Assembly: GCF_011601275.1 (NCBI RefSeq) | Contig: NZ_JAAOLY010000032.1 | Span: forward strand, 1-39,578 | Origin: Janthinobacterium lividum | Lineage (GTDB): Bacteria; Pseudomonadota; Gammaproteobacteria; Burkholderiales; Burkholderiaceae_D | DNA length: 39,578 nucleotides | Direction of reading: 5' to 3' | Shown: in pieces, positions 30,884 through 39,450 of the stretch | Position numbering within the stretch: position 1 is the first letter of the stretch | How the letters are laid out: every line of letters starts with the position of its first letter | Position numbers and translations under genes: made by a program | The notes under the pieces: generated by a model | Seen by the model: the letters and a program-made list of their open reading frames with translations, nothing else | Told to the model about the DNA's origin: nothing | Databases searched by the model: none

Positions 30884-31804
30884 ATGCTGGATATCCGTGG
30901 CGTCGACCTGCCCCTGCTGGTATCGCTCGACGTGCTGCTGGAAGAAAAACACGTGACGCGCGCGGCCGCGCGCTTGCACCTGAGCCAGCCCGCCATGTCG
31001 GCCCAGTTGGCCCGCCTGCGCAGCCTTTTCGACGACGCCCTGCTGGTGCCGGCCGATTCCGGGCGTGGCATGCTGGCCACGCCGCGCGCGCTTCAATTGC
31101 AGGCGCCGCTACGTACGGCGCTGGCGATGCTGGGGCAAGCCGTGCGCCGCGATGCGCCGCCGTTCGATCCGCGCACGGCCGAGCGCACCTTTCATATCGC
31201 CGGCAACGACAACGCCGTGCTGATGCTGATGCTGCCGGTGGTGCAACAGGTGGCGTCGTTCGGCGGGCCAGGCTTGAAGCTGGCCTTCCGCACGCCCGAA
31301 CCGGCACAACTGGCCGGGCAGATGGAACGCGGCGAGATCGACCTGCTGGTCGGTGGCAGCCGCTTTGTCCCCGCCACCCTGCACAAAAGCCCGGTACTGC
31401 TGGTCGAGCACCGCATGGCGCAGCGCAAGGGCCATCCGCGCGGCACCGGGCAGCTTGACCTGGACAGCTATTGCGCGCTGCGCCATATCGTCGTCTCAAC
31501 CAACGGCAGCTTCCATGCCTTCATGGATGAACAACTGGCGCAGCAAGGCCGCACGCGCAGCGTACCGATCGCCGTGGCCCAGTACAATCTGGTGCCGCCT
31601 ATGCTGGCGGCCACGGATCTGGTCTGCACGCTGCCGTCACGCTTCCTGGAGCGCTTTGCAGGCCAGCTCGACACGTTTGATTTGCCATTGAGCGTGCCGG
31701 CCCTGGATCTGTCGCTGGCCTGGCATCCGCGCAGCGAGCACGATACGGGTTTGCGCTGGCTGCGCGAACAGGTGGTGGCCAGCAGCCAGGGCATGCCACA
31801 ATAG
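30884..31804 (+). CDS. LysR-family transcriptional regulator
   Basis: Regulator of 306 residues with an N-terminal winged HTH (LPLLVSLDVLLEEKHVTRAAARLHLSQPAMSAQLARLRSLFDDALLV) and a periplasmic-binding-like effector domain (~95-295). The GVDLPLLVSLDVLLEE opening places it in the NodD/SyrM/LeuO-like subgroup. The divergent arrangement with the MBL-fold gene is the standard LysR layout and predicts control of that gene; the shared AT-rich region (ATGAAATTGATTATTTGAAT) is the likely site. The effector is unknown. Confidence 0.92.
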   Translation: MLDIRGVDLPLLVSLDVLLEEKHVTRAAARLHLSQPAMSAQLARLRSLFDDALLVPADSGRGMLATPRALQLQAPLRTALAMLGQAVRRDAPPFDPRTAERTFHIAGNDNAVLMLMLPVVQQVASFGGPGLKLAFRTPEPAQLAGQMERGEIDLLVGGSRFVPATLHKSPVLLVEHRMAQRKGHPRGTGQLDLDSYCALRHIVVSTNGSFHAFMDEQLAQQGRTRSVPIAVAQYNLVPPMLAATDLVCTLPSRFLERFAGQLDTFDLPLSVPALDLSLAWHPRSEHDTGLRWLREQVVASSQGMPQ

Positions 31805-31833
31805 CGCCATCGCACAACTACGCAAGGACAACT

Positions 31834-32262
31834 ATGGGCACCTGGGCTACTGACGCCTTCGGCAACGACTACGCCATGGATTGGGCGCAGGACTTGCACG
31901 AATATAAAACCCTGGAACTGGTCGAGACCACGCTCGACAACGTTATCGACAGCACGGAAAGCGAACTGGAAGCGCCATTCGCCGCCGAGGCGCTGGCCGC
32001 GCTGGAAGTGATCGCGCGCCTGCAGGGCCAGCCTGGCGAAGGCGAGGACGATCCTGCCACCCAAGAAGTGGATGAGTGGGTGGCCGCCTGCAAGAAGAAG
32101 GTCACGCCGCCGCTGCTGGAAAAAGCGCGCCTGGCCTTCGAGCGCATCACGGCCGAAACGTCGGAACTGCGCCAGCTGTGGCAGGACAGCGAGCATTTCG
32201 CCGACTGGCAGGCCGACGTGGCGGCCTTGCGCGCGCGCGTGCTGGGCCCGGAAGCGGCGTAA
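31834..32262 (+). CDS. DUF4259 family protein
   Basis: A 142-residue acidic cytoplasmic protein. MGTWATDAFGNDYAMDWAQDL is the family's defining start (MGTWGxGxFxNDxAxDW), followed by helices with EAPFAAEALAALEVIARL. DUF4259 has no known function; some members occur near immunity or toxin loci, but no such partner is seen here. AAGGA precedes the ATG. It is 29 bases after the LysR stop. Confidence 0.88.
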   Translation: MGTWATDAFGNDYAMDWAQDLHEYKTLELVETTLDNVIDSTESELEAPFAAEALAALEVIARLQGQPGEGEDDPATQEVDEWVAACKKKVTPPLLEKARLAFERITAETSELRQLWQDSEHFADWQADVAALRARVLGPEAA

Positions 32263-32303
32263 AACATCGCGCAACGGCGCACTTCGACGTATTAAATTTG
32301 CAT

Positions 32304-32338
32304 CAAAAGCGGGGAAATCCGGTATCGCCCCACTTTTG
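32304..32338. other. hairpin upstream of corC
   Basis: CAAAAGCGGGG pairs with CCCCACTTTTG with one mismatch around 13 bases. It lies 42 bases after the DUF4259 stop and about 40 bases before corC. No T-run follows, so it may be a weak terminator or lie in the corC leader. Confidence 0.35.
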
Positions 32339-32379
32339 GTGTATCCTATATCCCTTCGCAACAACGGCTCACGCCTCCT

Positions 32380-33258
32380 ATGCCCGAGCACCCTAGTGGC
32401 GTCAGAACTGACGTCAAGCCCCACCGGTCACTGTTTGAACGCCTGACCGCACTCATTTCCCCCGAGCCAGAGAACCGTGCAGAATTGCTCGAAGTTCTAC
32501 ACGATGCGCATGAACGCAAGCTGATCGACGCCGACGCCCTGTCGATGATCGAAGGCGTGTTCCAGGTATCGGATCTCTGCGCGCGCGACATCATGATTCC
32601 CCGTTCGCAAATGGATGTCATCGACATCAGCAAGCCGATCGAGGAATGGATGCCGGAAGTCCTGTCCACCGCCCACTCGCGCTTTCCCGCGATCGAAGGC
32701 GAACGCGACAAGGTCATCGGCATCCTGCTGGCGAAAGACTTGCTGCGTTATTACGCAGAAGAAACTTTCGATGTCCGCGACATGCTGCGCCCCGCCATCT
32801 TCATCCCCGAATCGAAACGCCTGAATGTGCTGCTGCGCGATTTCCGCGCCAACCACAATCACATGGCCATCGTCGTCGATGAATACAGCGGCGTCGCCGG
32901 CCTGATCACCATCGAAGACGTGCTGGAACAGATCGTCGGCGATATCGAGGACGAATACGACTTCGACGAAGCCGAGGACAACATCCTCTCGCTCAAGGAA
33001 GGCCAGTTCGGCCCCCGCTGGCGCGTCAAGGCGCTGACCGAGATCGAGCAGTTCAACGAAGAAGTGGGCAGCCACCTGGTGGACGACGACGTCGACACCA
33101 TCGGCGGCCTGGTCTCGAAGTACCTGGGCCGCATGGCGCACAAGGGCGATATTTTCGACCTTGGCAATCTGCGTTTCGAGGTACTGCGCGCCGATGCGCG
33201 CCAGGTGCACGTGCTGCTCGTCGAGCGCCTGCCCAACGTGCCTGAACTGGAACTCTGA
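32380..33258 (+). CDS. corC: CorC/YbeX family CBS-domain protein
   Basis: A 292-residue cytoplasmic protein with paired CBS domains (about 65-200; ARDIMIPRSQMDVIDI, MAIVVDEYSGVAGLITIEDVLEQIVGDIEDEYD) and a C-terminal CorC_HlyC transporter-associated domain (WRVKALTEIEQFNEEVG). The family is linked to Mg/Co efflux and, in E. coli as YbeX, to ribosome metabolism. No Shine-Dalgarno is apparent before the ATG. It precedes lnt by 16 bases, the usual order, but is separated from ybeY by about 2.6 kb of inserted genes. Confidence 0.92.
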   Translation: MPEHPSGVRTDVKPHRSLFERLTALISPEPENRAELLEVLHDAHERKLIDADALSMIEGVFQVSDLCARDIMIPRSQMDVIDISKPIEEWMPEVLSTAHSRFPAIEGERDKVIGILLAKDLLRYYAEETFDVRDMLRPAIFIPESKRLNVLLRDFRANHNHMAIVVDEYSGVAGLITIEDVLEQIVGDIEDEYDFDEAEDNILSLKEGQFGPRWRVKALTEIEQFNEEVGSHLVDDDVDTIGGLVSKYLGRMAHKGDIFDLGNLRFEVLRADARQVHVLLVERLPNVPELEL

Positions 33259-33274
33259 CATGCGCGTGCTGTAA

Positions 33275-34855
33275 ATGCGTTTCAGACGCGTCGATCCCAA
33301 CGCCCCCGCCAAACCGCCCCGCAGCACGTGGGCGCGCATGCTGACTGCCGCCATCGCCGGCGCCGTCGCGGTGCTGGCGTTCGCCCCTTTCGGTTACTGG
33401 CCCTTGCAAATCATCAGCCTGGGCGTGCTGTTCTACCAGGTACTGCGTGCATCGAACGTCAAGGCCGGCGCGCTGATCGGCTGGGCCTACGGCTTCGGCT
33501 GGTGCGCGGCCGGCACGCACTGGCTGTACATCTCCATGCACCGCTATGGCGACATGGCCGCACCGATCGCCGCCATCGCCGTGGCCCTGCTGGCCCTCTT
33601 GATGGCCATCTACGTGGCCCTGGCCATGGGCGCGGCCGCCTGGCTGCGCCAGCGCTGGGTGCTGTCCCTGCCCGCCATGACCTTGCTGGTGCTGCCCGCC
33701 ACGTGGACCCTGTTCGAATGGACGCGCGGCGGGCTGTTTACGGGTTTCCCGTGGCTGGCCACCGGCTACGCCCACAATACCAGCCCGCTGGGCGGCTTTG
33801 CCCCCATCGTCGGCGCGTATGGCCTGGGCTGGCTGGCGGCCCTGTCCGCAGGCGCCCTACTCTTGCTCACGCACCGCACGCGCTGGAGCGCGCTGGGCGG
33901 CGTCATCGCCCTGTACGCGGCCGGCATCGGCTTGCAGTACGTGAACTGGACCCACCCTGTCGGACGCCCGATCACGGTGCGCCTGTTGCAGGGGAACGTA
34001 CCGCAGCAGCAGAAATTCGATCCCGGCTTCGTGCTGGGCGCCCTGCAGATGTACCAGAGCGCCATCACCAGCGCGCCGGCCGACCTGATCGCCACGCCGG
34101 AAACGGCCGTCACCGTGCTGCCGCACCAGCTGCCACCCGGCTATCTGGATAGCCTGGCGACGTATTCGCAGCAGACGGGCAGCGCGATCCTGGTCGGCAT
34201 GCCCGTGCTCGACGAGCAGCAGCGCTTCTACAATGCGGCCGTGGGGATCACGCCCAACGGCGCGCCGGGACCGTACTACCAGTACCGCAAGCATCATCTG
34301 GTGCCGTTCGGCGAATTCGTGCCGCCCGGCCTGCACTGGTTTGTCGCCATGATGGCCATCCCGCTGGGCGACATGGGCCGCGGCGCCGACGTCCAGGCGC
34401 CGCTGCAGGTACGCGACCAGCTGGTGCTGCCGAATATCTGCTACGAAGACTTGTTTGGCGAGGAAATCGCCGGCCAGCTGGCCAGCGCCCACCGCAATGG
34501 CAAGCAGTCGGCGTCCGTGCTGCTCAATATCTCGAACCTGGCCTGGTTCGGCGACTCGATCGCCATCCCGCAGCATCTGCAGATTTCGCAGATGCGCAGC
34601 CTGGAAACGGGCCGCCCGATGCTGCGCTCGACGAACACGGGCGCCACCGCCGTCATCGACGGCAAGGGCGTCGTGCAAAGCCTGCTGCCGCCGGAACAGC
34701 AAGCCACCCTGGCGGCCAAGGTGCAAGGCATGGGCGGCATGACGCCATACATTCTGTACGGCAACAAACTGGTGCTGGCCCTGGCCGCGCTGGCCCTGCT
34801 GACGGCCTTCCTGCTGTCGCGCGCCGCCCGCCGTGGCCGCGCCGCGCAGCAATAA
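33275..34855 (+). CDS. lnt: apolipoprotein N-acyltransferase (Lnt)
   Basis: Inner-membrane enzyme (526 residues) that adds the third acyl chain to lipoproteins. The first ~220 residues hold several membrane segments (e.g. VLAFAPFGYWPLQIISLGVLF), then a periplasmic nitrilase domain with the catalytic triad Glu276 (ATPETAV), Lys339 (YRKHHLVPFGEF) and Cys389 (NICYEDLFG), and a last membrane segment. All catalytic residues are present. It follows corC by 16 bases and is probably in one transcript with it. Confidence 0.96.
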   Translation: MRFRRVDPNAPAKPPRSTWARMLTAAIAGAVAVLAFAPFGYWPLQIISLGVLFYQVLRASNVKAGALIGWAYGFGWCAAGTHWLYISMHRYGDMAAPIAAIAVALLALLMAIYVALAMGAAAWLRQRWVLSLPAMTLLVLPATWTLFEWTRGGLFTGFPWLATGYAHNTSPLGGFAPIVGAYGLGWLAALSAGALLLLTHRTRWSALGGVIALYAAGIGLQYVNWTHPVGRPITVRLLQGNVPQQQKFDPGFVLGALQMYQSAITSAPADLIATPETAVTVLPHQLPPGYLDSLATYSQQTGSAILVGMPVLDEQQRFYNAAVGITPNGAPGPYYQYRKHHLVPFGEFVPPGLHWFVAMMAIPLGDMGRGADVQAPLQVRDQLVLPNICYEDLFGEEIAGQLASAHRNGKQSASVLLNISNLAWFGDSIAIPQHLQISQMRSLETGRPMLRSTNTGATAVIDGKGVVQSLLPPEQQATLAAKVQGMGGMTPYILYGNKLVLALAALALLTAFLLSRAARRGRAAQQ

Positions 34856-34920
34856 GCGGCCGATATTGCCCGAAGAGTCACAGTGGGCCCGTAAAAACCG
34901 CTAAAATTAGCAAAACCCCG

Positions 34921-34952
34921 GCCCGGACGCGCTGCCAAGCATGCGTCCGGGC
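34921..34952. other. hairpin in the lnt-glyQ spacer
   Basis: GCCCGGACGC and GCGTCCGGGC pair perfectly around a 12-base loop. It lies 50 bases before glyQ and about 14 bases after a TAAAAT -10-like box at 34902. A mixed-base tail follows, so termination is doubtful; it may shape the glyQ leader. Confidence 0.45.
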
Positions 34953-35002
34953 TTCAAGCAAACCTTAACAAAGCGCAGCCTCCCGCGCGGCGAACTCATA
35001 CG

Positions 35003-35920
35003 ATGCTCACATTTCAACAAATTATCCTGACCTTGCAAACCTATTGGGACAAGCAAGGTTGCGCCCTGCTCCAGCCTTACGACATGGAAGTCGGCGCCGG
35101 CACCTTCCACACCGGCACCTTCCTGCGCGCGATCGGCCCGGAACCTTGGCGCGCAGCGTATGTGCAGCCTTCGCGCCGCCCGAAAGATGGCCGCTATGGC
35201 GAAAACCCGAACCGCATGCAGCACTACTACCAGTACCAGGTGGTGTTGAAGCCGGCGCCGGAAAACATCCTCGACCTGTATCTGGGTTCGCTGGCCGCGC
35301 TGGGCCTGGACTTGAAGCAGAATGACGTGCGCTTCGTCGAAGACGACTGGGAAAGCCCGACCCTGGGCGCCTGGGGCCTGGGCTGGGAAGTCTGGCTGAA
35401 CGGCATGGAAGTGACGCAGTTCACCTACTTCCAGCAAGTGGGCGGCCTCGATTGCAAGCCCGTGCTGGGCGAGATCACCTACGGCATCGAACGCCTGGCC
35501 ATGTATCTGCAAGGCGTGGAAAACGTGTACGACCTGGTGTGGACCGAGTGGGAAGAGAACGGCACCGCGAAGAAACTGACCTACGGCGACGTCTTCCACC
35601 AGAACGAGGTGGAGCAATCGACCTACAACTTCGAGCACGCGAATACGGACCTGCTGTTCGAACAGTTCGGCAACTACGAAGCGGAAGCCAAGCGCCTGAT
35701 CGAGCTGCAACTGACCCTGCCCGCCTACGAGAAAATCATGAAGGCGTCGCACAGCTTCAATATGCTCGATGCGCGCGGCGCCATCTCGGTGACGGAACGC
35801 GCCGCCTACATCGGCCGCGTGCGCACCCTGTCGCGCCTGGTGGCGCAAGCGTATTACGACTCGCGCGAGCGCCTCGGTTTTCCGATGCTGCCCGCCGCAG
35901 ACCAACCCGCCGCCGCTTGA
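35003..35920 (+). CDS. glyQ: glycyl-tRNA synthetase alpha subunit
   Basis: Class II synthetase alpha subunit (305 residues) that charges tRNA-Gly with glycine as an alpha2beta2 enzyme. Motifs: LTFQQIILTLQTYWDKQGCALLQPYDMEVGAGTFHTGTFLRAIGPEPW at the N-terminus, NRMQHYYQYQVVLKPAP (motif 2) and GEITYGIERLAMYLQGV (motif 3). The length is typical. It precedes glyS by 39 bases and has its own AT-rich promoter-like region. Confidence 0.97.
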   Translation: MLTFQQIILTLQTYWDKQGCALLQPYDMEVGAGTFHTGTFLRAIGPEPWRAAYVQPSRRPKDGRYGENPNRMQHYYQYQVVLKPAPENILDLYLGSLAALGLDLKQNDVRFVEDDWESPTLGAWGLGWEVWLNGMEVTQFTYFQQVGGLDCKPVLGEITYGIERLAMYLQGVENVYDLVWTEWEENGTAKKLTYGDVFHQNEVEQSTYNFEHANTDLLFEQFGNYEAEAKRLIELQLTLPAYEKIMKASHSFNMLDARGAISVTERAAYIGRVRTLSRLVAQAYYDSRERLGFPMLPAADQPAAA

Positions 35921-35959
35921 TCGCCTAGCTCATACACCGCCGTACCAGACAAGAACACC

Positions 35960-38062
35960 ATGAACCAAACACTGCTCATCGAACTGCTGACCGAAGAACT
36001 GCCGCCGAAAGCGCTGGCCAAACTGGGCGCCGCCTTCACGTCCGGCATCGTCAACGGCCTGAAAGCGCGCGACTTCCTCGAAGCCGACAGCGTCGCCACC
36101 AGCTACGCCTCGCCGCGCCGCCTGGCCGTCTCCATCACCAACGTGCGCGAAGTCTCGCCCGATAAATCGATCCGCGAAAAAGTCCTGCCCGTCTCCGTGG
36201 CGCTGGACGCGAACGGCAACGGCACGCCGCCGCTGGCCAAGAAACTGGCCGCGCTGGGCTTCCCCGACCTGACGGTGGCCGAGCTGGAACGCGCCGCTGA
36301 CGGCAAGGCTGAAAGCTTCTTCTACACCTACACGGCGCCAGGCAGCCAGCTCGCCGCCGGCGCGCAAGCGGCCTTGACCGAGTCGGCCGCCAAGCTGCCG
36401 ATACCAAAACTGATGAGCTATCAGCGCCCGGACGGCACCACCGTGCAATTCGTGCGCCCGGCCCACAGCCTGATCGCCCTGCACGGCATCAATATCCTGC
36501 CCCTGACCCTGCTGGGTTTGACGGCCGGCCGCGCCACCCTGGGCCACCGTTTCCTGACCGATGGCGAACCGATCACCATCGCGCACGCGGAAAACTATGC
36601 GCCGTCCCTGATACTCAACGCCAGCGTCATCGCCAGCAACGAGGAGCGCAAGGAACGCATCCGCGCCCAACTGCTGGACAAGGCTGGCGCCGACCAGGTC
36701 TTGATGCCCGAAGCGCTGCTCGACGAAGTGACGGCCCTGGTCGAATGGCCGGTCGTGTATGAATGCCACTTCGAGGAAGAATTCCTGGCCGTGCCGCAGG
36801 AATGCCTGATCCTCACCATGCAAACAAACCAGAAATATTTTGCGCTGACGGACAGCGAAGGCAAGCTGCGCTCGCGCTTCCTGATCGTCTCGAACATCGA
36901 GACGGACACGCCCGAGCACATCATCGGCGGCAACGAGCGCGTCGTGCGCCCGCGCCTGTCCGACGCCAAGTTCTTCTTCGAGCAGGACAAGAAGAAAACG
37001 CTGGCATCGCGTTTGCCGCTGCTGGCCAACGTCGTGTACCACAACAAGCTGGGCACGCAAGCTGCGCGCACAGAGCGCGTCAAGTCGCTGGCAGGCGCCA
37101 TCGCCGCCAAGTTGAAATATGACGTAGCCCTGGCCGAACGCGGCGCCCTGCTGGCCAAGGCCGATCTGCTGACCGACATGGTCGGCGAATTCCCCGAACT
37201 GCAAGGCATCATGGGTACGTATTACGCGCGCCATGACGGCGAAGCGGAAGAAGTGGCGCTGGCCGCCTCCGAACACTACCAGCCGCGCTTTGCCGGCGAC
37301 AGCCTGCCGTCCACCGCCACCGGCACCGCCGTGGCCCTGGCCGACAAGCTGGAAACCCTGGTCGGCATCTGGGCCATCGGCCTGGCGCCAACGGGCGACA
37401 AGGATCCGTTCGCGCTGCGCCGCCACGCGCTGGGCGTGCTGCGCATGCTGCTGGAAAAACGTCTGCCGCTGTCCATCTCAGGCTTGCTGGCGGACGCCGC
37501 CGCGCAATTTTCCGCCGTTCCCGGCTTCAAGGACCCGGTGGCGGACGTGACCACCTTCATGCTGGACCGCCTGCGCGGCATCCTGCGTGAGCGCGGTTTC
37601 TCGCCGAATGAAATCGAAGCCGTCGTGGCGCAAAACCCCGACCGCCTGGACGACATCGTGCAGCGCCTGGAAGCCGTGCAGGCGTTTGCCGCCCTGCCGG
37701 AAAGCGCCTCTCTGGCAGCGGCCAACAAGCGCATCACGAATATCCTGAAAAAGAACGAGGAAGCCGTGAGCCAGGTCGCCGCCGGCGGCGTCAACGTGGC
37801 GCTGCTGCAGGACGAAGCGGAGAAAGAACTGGCCGCCGCCGTCTCGCGCGTGCAGCCGGAAGTCGACGCGGCCTTTGCCAAGGGCGACTTCACCAGCACC
37901 CTGCAAACGCTGGCGCAGCTGCGCGACGACGTCGATGGCTTCTTTAATGACGTGATGGTGATGGCCGAGGATGTCGCCCTGCGCAACAACCGCCTGGCCT
38001 TGCTGTCGTCCCTGCACGGCATGATGAACCGCGTGGCCGACATTTCCAAGCTGGCGGCATAA
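35960..38062 (+). CDS. glyS: glycyl-tRNA synthetase beta subunit
   Basis: Beta subunit (700 residues) needed for tRNA binding and full activity. The start MNQTLLIELLTEELPPKALAKLG is conserved across GlyS, as are YASPRRLAVSI, FNMLDARG-independent HD-like segments and the C-terminal DALR-like anticodon-binding part (EVDAAFAKGDFTSTLQTLAQLRDDVDGFFNDVMVMAED). The stop shares one base with the gmhB start (TAATG), so gmhB is translationally coupled. No defect is seen. Confidence 0.97.
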   Translation: MNQTLLIELLTEELPPKALAKLGAAFTSGIVNGLKARDFLEADSVATSYASPRRLAVSITNVREVSPDKSIREKVLPVSVALDANGNGTPPLAKKLAALGFPDLTVAELERAADGKAESFFYTYTAPGSQLAAGAQAALTESAAKLPIPKLMSYQRPDGTTVQFVRPAHSLIALHGINILPLTLLGLTAGRATLGHRFLTDGEPITIAHAENYAPSLILNASVIASNEERKERIRAQLLDKAGADQVLMPEALLDEVTALVEWPVVYECHFEEEFLAVPQECLILTMQTNQKYFALTDSEGKLRSRFLIVSNIETDTPEHIIGGNERVVRPRLSDAKFFFEQDKKKTLASRLPLLANVVYHNKLGTQAARTERVKSLAGAIAAKLKYDVALAERGALLAKADLLTDMVGEFPELQGIMGTYYARHDGEAEEVALAASEHYQPRFAGDSLPSTATGTAVALADKLETLVGIWAIGLAPTGDKDPFALRRHALGVLRMLLEKRLPLSISGLLADAAAQFSAVPGFKDPVADVTTFMLDRLRGILRERGFSPNEIEAVVAQNPDRLDDIVQRLEAVQAFAALPESASLAAANKRITNILKKNEEAVSQVAAGGVNVALLQDEAEKELAAAVSRVQPEVDAAFAKGDFTSTLQTLAQLRDDVDGFFNDVMVMAEDVALRNNRLALLSSLHGMMNRVADISKLAA

Positions 38063-38649
38063 TGGGTACTCCGGCGCTGAAACTGATTATTCTCGACCGC
38101 GATGGCGTCATTAATCATGACTCGCCGGACTTCATCAAGTCGCCGGCCGAATGGCTGCCGATCCCCGGCTCGCTCGAAGCGATAGCCCGCCTGAACCAGG
38201 CCGGCTATCGCGTCGTCATCGCCTCGAACCAGTCGGGCATCGCGCGCGAATACTTCGACATGACGGTGCTGAACGCGATCCACCAGAAGATGCACACGCT
38301 GGCGCAGCAGGTGGGCGCCGATATCGACGCCATCTTCTTTTGCCCGCATGCGGGCGCGGACAATTGCGACTGCCGCAAGCCGAAACCGGGCATGTTCCAT
38401 GAAATTTCGCAGCGCTACAACACCAGCCTGAAAGGCGTGCCGACTGTTGGCGATTCGCTGCGCGACCTGCAGGCCGGTTTCATCAGCGGCTGCGTGCCCT
38501 ACCTGGTATTGACGGGCAAGGGCGAAAAAACCAACGAGACGGGTGGCCTGCCGCCGGGTACCCAGGTCTTCCCCGACCTGGCCGCCGTCGTCAGCCACCT
38601 GCTCAAGGCGCCAGTCGCACCGGCGCCCACCGTGGCATTCAGTATCTAA
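38062..38649 (+). CDS. gmhB: D-glycero-beta-D-manno-heptose 1,7-bisphosphate 7-phosphatase (GmhB)
   Basis: HAD-superfamily phosphatase (195 residues) in ADP-heptose synthesis for LPS inner core. The catalytic motif LDRDGVIN has Asp12 and Asp14. The zinc loop is CPHAGADNCDC with Cys94, His96, Cys102 and Cys104, followed by RKPKPGMF. GDSLRDLQAG is the late HAD motif. The start overlaps the glyS stop by one base, and the plsC-like gene follows by 16 bases. Confidence 0.95.
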   Translation: MGTPALKLIILDRDGVINHDSPDFIKSPAEWLPIPGSLEAIARLNQAGYRVVIASNQSGIAREYFDMTVLNAIHQKMHTLAQQVGADIDAIFFCPHAGADNCDCRKPKPGMFHEISQRYNTSLKGVPTVGDSLRDLQAGFISGCVPYLVLTGKGEKTNETGGLPPGTQVFPDLAAVVSHLLKAPVAPAPTVAFSI

Positions 38650-38665
38650 TCTTCGGAGAACCGCA

Positions 38666-39406
38666 TTGCGTAATATTTCCCTGTTCCTGCGATCCCTGCT
38701 GTTCATGATCATCATGATCGTGGCCACTATCGTCTGGGCCTGCGTGTGCTTTTTTGCCGCGCCATTGAGCTACAACAAGCGTTATTGGGTCACCTCGCGC
38801 TGGAACGTGTTTATCCTGTGGTGCGCCAAGGTCATTTGCGGCATCCGCTATGAAGTCAAGGGCGCCGAGAACTTCCCCGACGCGCCGGCCATCGTGCTCT
38901 CAAAACACCAGTCGGCATGGGAAACCATCTTCTTGCTTCCCAGCCTGCCACGCCCGCTCGTGTATGTATTCAAGAAGGAGATTTTGTACATCCCCTTTTT
39001 CGGCTGGGCCATGGCGCTGCTGCGCATGATCCCCATCGACCGCAAGCAGGGCAAGCATGCGTTCAAGAGCGTCGTCGCACATGGCAAGCGCCGCCTGGCC
39101 GATGGCCAATGGATTATCATGTTCCCTGAAGGGACCCGCATTCCCGTGGGCCAGGCGGGCAAGTACAAGAGCGGCGGCACGCGTCTGGCGATTGCCACGG
39201 GCGCCGTGGTGGTGCCGATTGCGCACAATTCAGGCGAGTGCTGGCCCAAGCAGTCATTCCTCAAACGCCCGGGACTGATCACCGTCTCGATAGGCAAACC
39301 GATTTCGCCGGAAGGGCAAACCCCGGACAGCATGATGCAACAGGTGGAAAATTGGATAGAATCAGAAATGCGCGTCATTTCGCCTCACGCCTACAACGCT
39401 GGCTAG
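38666..39406 (+). CDS. lysophospholipid (1-acylglycerol-3-phosphate) acyltransferase, PlsC family
   Basis: Membrane acyltransferase of 246 residues that should add the second acyl chain in phospholipid synthesis. An N-terminal membrane segment (9-31) is followed by LSKHQSAWET, where the active motif is H-x4-E (His81, Glu86) in place of the textbook H-x4-D, then FPEGTR at 153-158. TTG at 38666 is chosen as start: GGAGA lies seven bases upstream, and the only upstream in-frame start would run deep into gmhB. It is the last complete gene of the window, with another gene starting 45 bases on. Confidence 0.9.
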   Translation: MRNISLFLRSLLFMIIMIVATIVWACVCFFAAPLSYNKRYWVTSRWNVFILWCAKVICGIRYEVKGAENFPDAPAIVLSKHQSAWETIFLLPSLPRPLVYVFKKEILYIPFFGWAMALLRMIPIDRKQGKHAFKSVVAHGKRRLADGQWIIMFPEGTRIPVGQAGKYKSGGTRLAIATGAVVVPIAHNSGECWPKQSFLKRPGLITVSIGKPISPEGQTPDSMMQQVENWIESEMRVISPHAYNAG

Positions 39407-39450
39407 ACGGCATCAGCGCGGTCATCCAGGAGCCGACACTGCGCCAGCAG

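Noticed and set aside
35930..37426. Minus-strand frame of 498 residues opposite glyS
   Set aside because: glyS is certain on the plus strand and the antisense product has no recognisable features.
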